From NCBI GenBank assembly GCA_000181795.3, contig CM012953.1, forward strand, positions 14,800,183-14,864,182: a stretch of 64,000 bases of DNA. The letters are read 5' to 3'. This stretch comes from Trichinella spiralis. Its lineage: Eukaryota; Nematoda; Enoplea; Trichinellida; Trichinellidae. Shown one piece after another: positions 9,728-21,060 of the stretch. A model generated the notes under the pieces. It was not told where the DNA came from, did no database searches, and saw only the letters and a list, made by a program, of their open reading frames with translations. Each line of letters opens with the position of its first letter. The stretch's first letter is position 1. A program made the position numbers and the translations under genes.

Positions 9728-11270
9728 GAAAAATTTAAATACATTACAATGACCGTTCATATGAAATGCAGCACATTTAATCACACAGTCATCTCGTTTT
9801 TGTATTCTTAAAAATAATATAAATAAGAAACGGGCGTTTTTAACTTTCAGAAGTTAAATGATAAAATAAACATGCGCATCTTCAAAATAACTTGCTAATA
9901 TATTCATTTGAAAATATAACTAAAAACGTAATTAAAAATAATTCAAGCAATGTCAAGCAATCACAAAATTAATTATTTGGAAAACATGTATTTCACATTA
10001 TAACAACCGCTATATATATATATAGCAATAAAAAATGAGAGCATATTAAAAACATTCCAATAAAACGCAATTAATACGCTATGTTAATTACAAATGGCAG
10101 TTCTATAAAACGCAGTTGCATATTAGACCAAAATTGCACGCTGATTTTCAATAAAAAATGCAAAACGTACATCACAAACAGCAAACAACGGAAACTTGAC
10201 GACAAAACAAAACTGTCCCAAATCCAACAGTCTGCATTACAGTATGACTTCAGTCCTTATAATCACATTTACTAATAAAGCCGAACAGTGATAGGTAGAG
10301 CAATTTAAAATGCATTAATTTTTGTTATAGTTGTATTTAAATAATTTTGCGATATTTTTAAATATTATTATTAAAGTATTATTTTATTAAAAATATTTAA
10401 ATGATATGCTAAACATTTCGCTTAAGTTACTAATTTATGAATAAATAAGTAAAAGAATTTAGTTCTGTTTGTTAGTTATAAACACATAACAATTATTTGT
10501 GTTCATATTTTACATATTTCCTTGTCATACTGGTAATTTATTTAATTATTTGTGGACTTCAATGGCTTTCGTAAATATTACACAATTATCGAAAATTTTC
10601 ATCACTTTAAAGTTATAATAAATAATATGATGCTTAAATTGAACTGATTTCTTAATAATTAATCCAATAATTTTACACAGAAAAGAGTATTCGAATGATA
10701 TTTTTCAGTGTAAATTTAAAATTTTCAGTTTTTATTTAAGTTAGTTAGACAATATTGCATTACAATATTGTAACAATAAACTGACAAATTTTTCATATAT
10801 GCATAATTTTAAAAACACTGACGTGAATTTTAATTAAAATTTCACTTTTGCATGACCATGCACTGCAATTCGTACCTTATTTTTATTTATTACACTGTAA
10901 CTGAGAGCTAATGAACTAATTATTTGTAGAATTGAAGTTTACCATTGTAATGTTTTCCAGCAGGCAATAATTACTCGAAAGGTAAAGGTTTTGTAAAGTT
11001 GAAAAAGATTTTCAATGTTAGAAAATTTTCAATATTGAAATGATGAATGTTATCCCTGTCAGAATGAAGTAGTGTAGATTATTATTTTACTGATTTAGAT
11101 GTTGTTAATATAAAATATAAGTTTTTCTTTAACTGAAAGAGTCTACTGATATTTTTGGTTTAGGTTAAATTGTTGAAATGCGATACAGTGATCGATAACA
11201 GAGAATCAAATGAAATAAAGTGAATCAAAATCGAGGAAGACAACGTTTAATTTGACACGGCTTTTATTTA
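9728..11270. other. intergenic, upstream of the receptor kinase
   Basis: AT-rich with no supported gene. A 64-codon ATG frame at 10081–10275 (+) has no recognisable features and is the length expected by chance. A TA repeat is present at about 10012–10024. Confidence 0.4.
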
Positions 11271-12990
11271 TTCTATGCGAAAATGTTCGTTATTTTTTTA
11301 CGAACATTCTTTTTATTGCCTAAATGAAAAATCAAACATGCGGGTAGAAATATTACATGCATATACATGTGTAACGGGTGTAAACGATGCCAAACGCGTG
11401 TATCTATCTGTACGAGAAGATTAGAACGCAAATATTCTTAACAGTGACGATTACGTCTTATGTTATATTAAAGGAGAGCACGCGCAGCAACATCTATAGA
11501 GGAATCAGGAAGCCAGAAGAAGCACGACTGGCTGCGTAGATGGACATGGTTAGCTGAGAAAAAGATGGCGCATATCATTTTTTGCATTAATTACTGGAAA
11601 CTGAATGAGTGAGGGAAAAAGACGCCTGACCACTGACTAGAATCGAAGAAACCTTAAAATTGAGCGGAGAAAGATAGTTTTCCATTTTAGACCTAGCTAG
11701 CGAGTATTGTAATATGGAATTAACGGATGATGACAAAGTGCAAATGGCATTCACGACTACATTCGGTTTATGGTATACCAATTTTAGGCGATACCATTTG
11801 AACTTTGCAATGTCTCAGCTATGTTCCAGCGCCTAATGGAGACCGTGCTTTATGTAGGCGTGTTTCAATAAAAACATATAGCAATATTTGCAAAAATTAT
11901 GCAAACCATTTTCACGACTAGAAAAGTATGATCTACCAAATATCAATTGTTGGAAATTGAGAACTCAGGCTGACTCCCAGAGATTCGACGGTGCTTACGT
12001 AGCGCACAAATATAAGTTGAGGACGTCGTCCGAGTTCTGACTTGGACGGTCCGTCTGGCGGCTTGCGCAACATGGCTTCCTTGTGTGGCTGTATTCCTTC
12101 TGTCGTACAGTGAAGCAGAGAGCAGTTCTACTGATGAAGAAGATGTCTCTGACTATCTGGATCAAGAAGAGGATCTGATTACATCGTCAAAATTAGCAAC
12201 ATATGAAACTGGTGTGAAGGTGCTCGCTGAAAGTAACTGCTGGTGGAGAGATGGGACCTTTAATTGTTATTGGTGGTGTTCGGTTTTGGTGAGCTGTCGA
12301 TCGTGGCGTAATTTATTGTGTTGGTTGTCAGTAGCACGGTGTAATGCACATTTGAAACGCACATTCGGTGCAGTTGATCATCTCGTAAGAAAGTATGTAT
12401 GCAGAAGACGAAACCGTCAGTTTTGGGGTTCAACCCTGAATAACTCGCTTTGAATACAAATGGAATTCAACCAAGTCGCATCGTGGGAGACTGTTCCTGA
12501 TGGAGTGCGAAATAGATCTTGTAGACAATGTTCTCGAAAAACTCTCGGCAGATTCTGCGCATTCACTTTCTCTCACAGTCAGGAAGGCAGTAATGCTTCT
12601 TAGGCTTACAGCTACTGTGCCAGAAGTATTAAAAGCTGAGTGAAAGATTGGAGGAGCTAGAAAATGGTGCACATCTAGCAATGGAATGGATACGCGTTAC
12701 GCATGTGATGGGAAAGTGAGAAGCTGTTGTAGCAAATGCTTCTTGTGCGCTGCATTGATCACTTTATTCAAAACTGCAGAAATTGCTTTTTGATGGGCCC
12801 AGATAATTTGGCGTGAATTGGGTTACAACTTTAGTTTTGATGCATTTGACCTTTCTGAATAGTAATTATTTATGAATATTTGTGGTCAAAAATTAATAAA
12901 TTTTGTACCGACTGTCTGATGAAAGTATAAAAATTGAAAGAATATCTTTATGAATTAACGCACTGGTAAATTCATTGATGCTTGATGCAA
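11271..12990. other. unidentified island of higher GC and partial coding character
   Basis: The sequence differs from its surroundings: it is less AT-rich and more complex. At 12016–12453 (+) a 146-codon frame is open but has no in-frame ATG near its start. It includes an acidic Ser/Asp/Glu block (SSSTDEEDVSDYLDQEEDL) followed by Cys/Trp-rich sequence. A second coding-like stretch follows in another frame (about 12458–12642) with the helical pattern MECEIDLVDNVLEKLSADSA. A TATAA-like sequence lies at about 12010. It could be a decayed gene, a mobile-element remnant or a real gene whose introns I cannot place. I recognise no family. Confidence 0.3.
11282..11308. repeat. perfect 9-bp inverted repeat (hairpin)
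   Basis: AATGTTCGT (11282–11290) and ACGAACATT (11300–11308) are perfect reverse complements around a 9-nt T-rich loop. It marks the left edge of the island described at 11271–12990. Its function is unknown. Confidence 0.5.
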
Positions 12991-12997
12991 AGTGAAA

Positions 12998-13003
12998 TTT
13001 ATT
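12998..13003 (-). terminator. poly(A) signal of the GPCR gene
   Basis: TTTATT on plus, i.e. AATAAA on minus, about 40 nt after the GPCR stop codon. Confidence 0.5.
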
Positions 13004-13042
13004 TGATGTGAAATAAAGAGAAAATAATAAAAATGAAGTGCA

Positions 13043-14221
13043 CTACAATTTGGAGTGCATTTTTCTTTTGAACATATTTTTTAAACGTTTGTTTAAATTT
13101 TTGTTCAAAAATCCATAAATTATAGGATTGATGCATATTGATAGGACAGTGATCAGTTTGAATGCTTGGTCGACGCGCATCACTTTCGTCACGGTGTCTT
13201 CGGTCCAGTGTGAAGAGCGCAAGTGGATGTACAAGCTGAGCACTTCGAACGGCATCCATACAAGCGCATAGCTGGCGGCCATGGCAAATAGCAGCTTGAT
13301 GGCACGTGTGCTTCGGGCGGGGGTTTTCACCGGACCTGCTTCGATGATGCCGCCGCTGCTGGCGGTGATTGGTGGTGGTGGTGGTGGGTGGTTTTTGCGG
13401 CGACCGAGCAATCTCAGCTGACGGCGTCGATCGGCTTTGTGCAAAAAATGAGTCAGCTTGACGCAGTAGACGACCAAAATCAACAACGGTACCAGATATA
13501 GAAAAACCGCCTGAAGGATACTGATTACAAGTTCCACTTGCTCGGTGCAACGCTTTTCATCTTCCGCATTCAGGCCAGAATCGACGCAGGACTGTGGTCT
13601 CAGGGTGCAGGTAGTGAACAGGATGATCTCTTCGGTTTTGTTGAACCGCAGTGCATATTCGAGTGGAAATCGAAAAGACAGCAAATTGTAATGCAGCAGA
13701 TAAGGAAGCGACAGCGCCAACGCCACTACCCATATCAGACCGGCTACAAGAATGGCGAAATAGTTGTTTCTGGTGGAAATTTGACTTTTGTTCATGTTCA
13801 CCACTGCATAATAGCGATCCACTGCCATGACGGCAATTGTAAGCGTTGAACAGAAGATGTTGCTTCCTGGCAACGCGTTGGCAAATTTGCAAAAAAACAA
13901 GCCGTGGGTGAAATCCCCCTCGTTGACCGGTAGCCAGAGGAAAGGTATATACAAGGCGGCTAGTAGAAAATTCGACAACGCCAAATTGATAATGAACACA
14001 TCACCCGGATTTCGCTTTTTCAAGCTAGCAAAGAGCACATAAATCAACAAACCGTTCGACAACAAACCCACACCACAAATTATACTATAAGCGGCGGTGA
14101 AAAATGCCGCTTCAGTTGTGGTGAACAATTGAAATCTCGCTTGATCTCGTAGGCATTCTTTCCAAAAATTTTCACCTACTTCACTTCCATTTGACTGAAG
14201 AAAGCATTGTTCTGCGCGCAT
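13043..14221 (-). CDS. rhodopsin-family peptide-type GPCR, intronless
   Basis: The 392-aa seven-helix receptor is complete in one exon. TM1 carries GLLSNGLLIYVLF. TM2 reads INLALSNFLLAALYIPF. TM3 has the conserved Cys in FFCKFANALPG and ends TIAVMAVDRYYAVV, with the DRY motif intact. TM4 has the expected Trp. Extracellular loop 2 is Cys-containing (CTLRPQSC). TM6 has YALVWMPFEV, and TM7 has SICINPIIYGFLNKNL with NPxxY intact. A proline run (HPPPPPP) sits in intracellular loop 3, and the C-tail is short and basic. The pattern is that of neuropeptide receptors (NPY/RYamide/FMRFamide-like), but I cannot assign a ligand. Unusually, the nearly invariant Asp of TM2 (position 2.50) is Asn. It is flanked by a long gene-free region. 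Confidence 0.88.
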   Translation of the reverse strand: MRAEQCFLQSNGSEVGENFWKECLRDQARFQLFTTTEAAFFTAAYSIICGVGLLSNGLLIYVLFASLKKRNPGDVFIINLALSNFLLAALYIPFLWLPVNEGDFTHGLFFCKFANALPGSNIFCSTLTIAVMAVDRYYAVVNMNKSQISTRNNYFAILVAGLIWVVALALSLPYLLHYNLLSFRFPLEYALRFNKTEEIILFTTCTLRPQSCVDSGLNAEDEKRCTEQVELVISILQAVFLYLVPLLILVVYCVKLTHFLHKADRRRQLRLLGRRKNHPPPPPPITASSGGIIEAGPVKTPARSTRAIKLLFAMAASYALVWMPFEVLSLYIHLRSSHWTEDTVTKVMRVDQAFKLITVLSICINPIIYGFLNKNLNKRLKNMFKRKMHSKL

Positions 14222-17200
14222 TGCTTTTTGCTACCACTCAACTTTAACAATCATTTTTTCTGTACATGCATGTATATATATATATATATACATATAAATT
14301 AACTCACTAAAAAAAAGAAAAATGATCAATTTCAAAATGCACGTTATCAGAAAAAGTAGAGACATTTCATATTTCATGATATAACAAATAATTTTTGATA
14401 TTTTGATCAACTGATTAGCATATTAATTTTAAATAATATTCTTTGTATCATCAATCAATTTTCAAACATCATAAATGTGCATATTTTTATTTAAATAAAA
14501 ACATTTATTATAAAATAAGTATTGCCAACTCAACTTCGCAATAATAACAGATTTTATAATGTGAAGCACAAACGACCATCATATATATTATATTATACGC
14601 ATCATATGATAAGCATGGCTTGATTGACAGTGCGTAATGAAGCGACAAATTATCCATACATATTCAATTAATGGCAAATAGAATGGTTAAAAGCATTAAA
14701 GAGTATCACTTTTTCACTTGAATAAATAATAAAGAATTGCATTAAATGTGCAACAAACAAAAACTTAGCCCCTCGATTTAACAGCTAAAATGAAATTCTT
14801 CTTATCATCAATAAATTTCAGCAGATATATACCATAATATCTATCCTGAAACTATTTGGTATATACCATCAGTAAAAGCAAAAAGCACTTTATGTAAATG
14901 CTTAAAATAACAGATAATTAAAAATAAAAAGACTACAGGAGAAATATCATTTGAAAAGTTTTCTACTGGTTATTTAAGAAATTTTACTTTTACAATAAGT
15001 ATTCAACTTATCACAACTTTTAAATAAATGATGGTGAAATTTTTGTTATGAGACTTAAAACATGCTAACTTTGCGTCATTCATAATTTACAGTCATTTTA
15101 TTTAAACATTCATTTGAGCTCAAGTTGAAATTTTAAATTCATCACTATTAAAATATTGTTGACAGAACTGTCATAATACGACTAAATTTAAACAATATAT
15201 TATGCCCATTATAAGTTTACTAGTTCATGCTTTTCTGAATTTTCACATTCAGTAAATTATAAAAACTTATTTCTGAATGCAACATTTTCAAAAAATAATT
15301 ACATATATTTATTTCTTTTGCAAAAATAAAAGCAATTTCAATTTTATCATGACTTATTCATGATCACATCTACAATTACTTGAATGCTATGGAAAAGTAA
15401 TCCTAGAACATAATTAAGATGTAGGAAAAACAAATGTATAATTCAACTTCACCATCACAGCCATGACTGGGGTGGAAATCTGTGTGCAAACTATGCAATT
15501 TTATTTTTAGAAATTCATAATTTTGCATAATTAGAAATCTATTATTTTGCAGTAGGACAGTGTCATTTTGAGACAGGTTTAATAAAATATATTATGATTT
15601 TTCAATGTCAATTTTAGCAAAAAAATCAGATGCTTTCATATTTATCTCCATTCCGCTCCCCTTCATTTATTTTAAAATCTCACAGAATCTTAAAACCCCT
15701 TATCTGCTTATTTTACCGACAAAATAAAAAAAAACTGAATATTACCAGATCTATTTTACCATCTGGAAATGTTTTATAAATAATATGGCACAAGTTAAAC
15801 TTTCTTTGTGAAATACCTTTCATGTACATTAAACTAAAGAAGGATTTTGAAAATTAATCTCCGCTGTATTAAAATTTTGAAGCCGATTTTGCTTTAATTT
15901 GGAAAAACTTAATTGAAACAAAATGAAAATACATTTGTTTCTGATTTTCAATATTCATTTGTTGAAATTTCTTATACACTACACTTTTAATTACGTGAAA
16001 ATGAAAATTTATCTTGCATTTAAGAAAACTGAACTACATTAAATGCACAATGAGGGAAAAACATTCATGAAAATATTCATTTTATTAATTATACAAATTA
16101 TATTACAATGTTTACGTTGTTTCTACATTTTCGTTTATTCAAAGTGTTGTGACACCGAAATTTTCACACAAATGTGATGTGCAAACAAATTTTACCATTT
16201 AATCAAACATCATCTAACAACTAAACTATTCAAACTTCTTCCAGGAGCATTACCAGTTACTAATTAACGGATTAATAAGCAAGGCGCTTTAAGAATTACT
16301 AATCACCATTTGCAGTACCGTTGCTTTTGAGAAATGGGAAAATTCTGGTCAGTAAAGAGACAATATGATAGTTGCTACGCGACACCTCAGTTCCACATCA
16401 CATACTAATATCTGGTTCTAATGGGGTAAAGCACTTGAACAATATTGCTTTTAAAGTTTGTCCAAAACATGAGCAAGCTGCGGATATTAATTATAAAGTC
16501 AACTCACTTTTATATTTTCTACTTGCCACTACAACATTTTCACAGATTTATATCTAAAGATTATTCATGAATAAAGAAAAGATGAATATCATTACATCAA
16601 AAGCTACAAACAGAAATTGCAATTTTAAAAGAGAAATGGCAAATTTAACAAATTTGAAAAGAATTAATTTTTTTAAAACTTTAATTCTGACTAATAATAA
16701 ATAAAATTTGAAAATATTTTACAATACAAATTGATAAAATTTGAATTTGTTGCCGAATTAATGTTCGCACCATTGATTTTATTATTTTCTTAATGAAATT
16801 AACACCAAAAATACCGATTAATATAAAGTGGAAAAAGACAATTTTGCTCCCTTCAAGCTACAATAAGCAAATTCCACGCAATTGCAATTATAAGAAATAA
16901 ATTTTTATAAAAGCTTCTTACAGTATGTGAGGAAAAGAAGAAATTTGATACTTACTAAAAGTGCACGGAATCCTAGATAGATTTAAAGATTGTGCATAAA
17001 ACCACTCTACGCATTTGAACAGAGGTTTGGAATGGATCATTTTAATGTTCTCTGTGAGCTGATGAGCCTGAAAACTAAATCGATAAGCACTGTGCAATGC
17101 AAACAGAATAGAAGATCGTTCAGGCGTTCATTCATGTTTCAGCAAAACCAAATCAAATTAAACATATCTTTTCTATTTTGAAACGTGAGTTGCTTAGTTG

Positions 17201-20200
17201 TTGGAAAATAAAATGCAATTTGCATCGTTATCTGTTGCATTTTTCAAGTAAAAACACACCAAATAAGTTTACCAGCATTTCTTCAACACATTCTCATAGC
17301 AAGATTAATACCAAAAAATCTGCATGATAAATAAGAAATAACAATTAAATTATTTCTGCTTTATCATTTTGGATTAATATTATTTCACAAATCTATTTTT
17401 TTACCACTTATAGAACTTTATAGCACTTTAATGAAGCATCATTAAATTCCAATGTAATACAGAAATTTCATAATGGATATATATGAATTATTTATTGTTT
17501 ACTTTTTGAAATACTTTTAAATCACATACATCCCAGTAGATTTTTTGTTCTTTGGATCTGCTATCACCATGGTCAGTCAGTTTTGGGATTTTTTTATCAC
17601 TAACATTTTTCTATCGATTCAGATGATAGACTGAGTGGTAAGATCTTTTGTTTTCAGTTTGCCAGAGTGATGGATTCTCACATAAAATGATGAGCTTCAT
17701 TACTCCATGTGTCCATCAAAACAAAGTAAATCAACAAAAAAATCTTTCAAGAGTTTTGCTTGATAAAATGTCACAGTGAATTTCTGCTGCAGCAAAGCAA
17801 ATTTTTCCTCAGTGCAAATTTCCAAATGCGTTTGAAAATTTTCAGAAAATAATTCTCCAGAGATTTATAAAATATTAATATGCCAATTTTGCGTGTTTGT
17901 GTAAGAGTTCTACTTAAATGAATTATAAGCAGAAGTCTCTGAAAATGACAATTTCTGCTTCATATTATTATTAAAATTCAATATAAAATACTCGCTGTTA
18001 TAAACAATGAAAAATATTTAATTTTTAACAAATTAAAATATATTAAATCATGCAAATGATCACATGTCGGTATGCTTTGAAAGTTAATTTGTGAATCTTA
18101 TTTACAGTGGCATGAAAAGCGATAAAACGCAAAAAATAAAATTGCTATCCCAAGTGAACTGAAGTCTCCAGTTGAGACATACAGTTCATTTGTGCAGAAC
18201 AGGCTGATATGCATAATACATTAAGAAAATTAAATTATAACAAATTACAGACAAATAATTTTAGTTCACTTAAATAATAATAAATTCAATATTGCCAATT
18301 CAATATTCAATATAAATCAATCAGTTCACTTAAATGTAATAAAAAATTTTTTAATTGAAATCAGTATTCATGAACGTATTTTGTTTGAACTTTTCAAAAG
18401 CAGTGGTTAAGCTGGTCAAAAGAAAGGTTCTATTACCCTTTTTATTATGAAGAAATCGATTTTGTATTAATAACATTTTATAAATTTGATATGAAAAAAA
18501 TTTTAGATATCATGCAAGATTGCTAGTTTAATAGGATTATTTGTATTTTCCAATAATCGAACTTACTTTTGCTTTTCATGAAATAGTGGGGAAATTTTCT
18601 GCACCGTAATGCAAAGTGATATACATTAAAATATATAAATACATATACGTACGTGAGCACATAACTTTGCTTTATGAGATTAAATACTTATTCTGCATTT
18701 AATAGAAAAAGAAAATCAATAACAAACACTTTGTTTAAATCAGGTGCGTTGCCACACATTGAAACTCTGCTGTGCTGTCATTCAGCATGGAAGTCGTTTG
18801 AAAAATTTAATATATTAATACATGAATAAATTAATATTAATGATCTTTGAATAATAAGGCAAACGTACATGCGTACAGTGCATTGCGTACAAGCATGGTT
18901 CTTTATAAAAAGCAACTGCTAATGCTATTTAAGCATGAAAATGAACATCGGTTAAATTGAAAAATGCTTTCTTGCATTTTGCAAAAAAATTTCTCACAAA
19001 AATATTTCCATATTCAACTTTTTGAAAAAAACAATCATTTTCTAATGAAAAATAAATTGCTGCATTATTTTGCTTATAATCAATGCTTACAATCAATGTA
19101 TGGAAAGGAAATAATTTTTATTGGCAATTTCAAATGCTATCAAGATATAGAAAAAGTTGTTTTCATGATTCCAATAGGAGCTGTCTCAAAAACAAAGTCA
19201 TACTATAACAATTTTATCATATGATTATTAAATTATTTGAGCAAAATCTTATTATTTTCAAAATTTACATCAAAAAATTCAAACGGAACAAAAAGTTTTG
19301 CTTTGAAACATTTTAAAATTATGAAGTAAATTTCAACAATGCTTAATAAAATAAATAAAAACAGACAAACAAATCCATTTCATCCACTTATTCATAAATA
19401 TTTTTGTATATATATTTATTTATTTAAATTAAAGTACAGTAAAAATTTTTATTGTTTTTAATAAAACGGAAATTTTTGATCAATTTTTGCTTTTCAATTT
19501 TCTTAATGGTGAAAAAGTTGCAAGCAAATAAATGGAAATTAAAGTTACTGCTTCCATTTATAAAATAATGTTGCACAATATTTCCTTGATTGCTTTTTCC
19601 TTTCAAACAATAATTTTTAAAAATGATATGCTATTTACAATTTTAAAGCATTTTATTAACGAATTTTAATTTTTTTTTATCTTTTTTTGTATTGTACAAA
19701 TTGAAAAATTGAATTTAAAAAGTAAATAAAGAAATTTTGCAGCAATTAATAAAACTTAAAATGAAAAATAATCGTCATTTCATAGTATTTAAATTTTCCA
19801 GTAATAAGTTGAATATTATCAAACATTCAACATGAAACTTTTTTTGCAGAAGTATAATTAACTATAATAATAATATCTCTTATTATTATTGTGATAATAA
19901 TTATAACAGGTAATAGAACATTCTGCTAAACTGAAATGGGAAATATTTTTTTTTCAGTAATAATATAATTAATTTCTATGGCTTCTATTTGTGAATCAAA
20001 AATTTTTATCAAAAATAGCATAAGTCATAAGAAATTTCTTTACGATAAGTTGCAATGGCTGATTTCAGACCATTTGAAGATAATGTACAATTTTAAAAAT
20101 TAAAATCGATTGCATTTATTAAAAAAAAGTGTTCATATATAATATTGTTGCAAATGTTTGTAAGAATGCTAAGTAGCGAATAAATTATAAAATATAGTAC

Positions 20201-21016
20201 ACAAATCTTATTTATTATGCATCTTGTGTTTCACATTTATTCTGCATGCATATTAATATTGGTGATTTGGTGATGGATAAAACTGAGCCTCGTATCGATG
20301 GTCAAATATATACTTTAGAATGCTTTGTTAAGTTTGAATAAATAAAGTGTAACATTATTAAAACTTCCATTTTTTTCTTAAATGACAAAGTATAAAATGA
20401 AAAATATAGAGGAATTTTATAAGATTCATCTACAACAAAATGAAATGTTAAGCGTAAATTTGAATAAAAATTCTAGATTATTGCATTTTATTAAAATGTC
20501 TATTATATACAAGAGAACTTTAAAATTTCACAATTAAATTTATGCACTGAAATATTTATTTGTTATGCTTTATGATAAGAATTTCTAATTACAACTTGAT
20601 TGTTGTAAATGATAAATTATTTATTTTATTATTTGAAAAATTTCATTATGTAATACAAATTAAATGAATAATGAGAAAAAAAGAGAATGTAGAAGAATCA
20701 TTTACTCATAGTAATTATTATTAATGAATACAATTTGGAGATTACCTTGAATATTGAAGAAGTTTGTTCAAAGCGGAATGCTTAAAATTGAAACTATTAC
20801 AAACAATAAAAAAAATACTACTTAAAATGAGAAGAAGAGAAATAATGAGAGCGAGGGAGAGGGAGGGAGTGTAGAAAAGTAATTAAAGCCAATAAAATAT
20901 CGATACGGTGGGTGAAACATTTTTTCATGCAACAGCAGTAGCAATGGTGAGGATACTAGCAGAAGAATAGCTTTTTACTACAACGTAAGTTAATAAAATC
21001 CCAGGAGAATTTTCAA

Positions 21017-21060
21017 ATGTCTAGCACTGAGCTGAGCAAAGTCGAGCTGGATGCAGCTTG
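21017..21060 (+). other. orphan start-exon-like segment
   Basis: An ATG opens 14 codons (MSSTELSKVELDAA) and ends in TG followed by a near-perfect donor, GTGAGT (21061–21066). Another good donor, GTAAGT, lies just upstream at 20985–20990, and an acceptor-like CCCAG ends at 21004. This resembles a first coding exon with a 5'-UTR exon. I found no downstream exon that continues it. The phase is not compatible with exon 2 of the gene at 31.9 kb, because the join would create a stop. Confidence 0.2.

Noticed and set aside
11371-11560. Possible LTR start (TGTAACGGG) inside the unidentified island
   Set aside because: Only seven bases match the edge of the fossil at 56005, and no second repeat copy was found nearby.
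16990-17181. Small frame with internal ATG (49 codons from 17032)
   Set aside because: No signal peptide, domain or splice support; its length is within chance for this composition.
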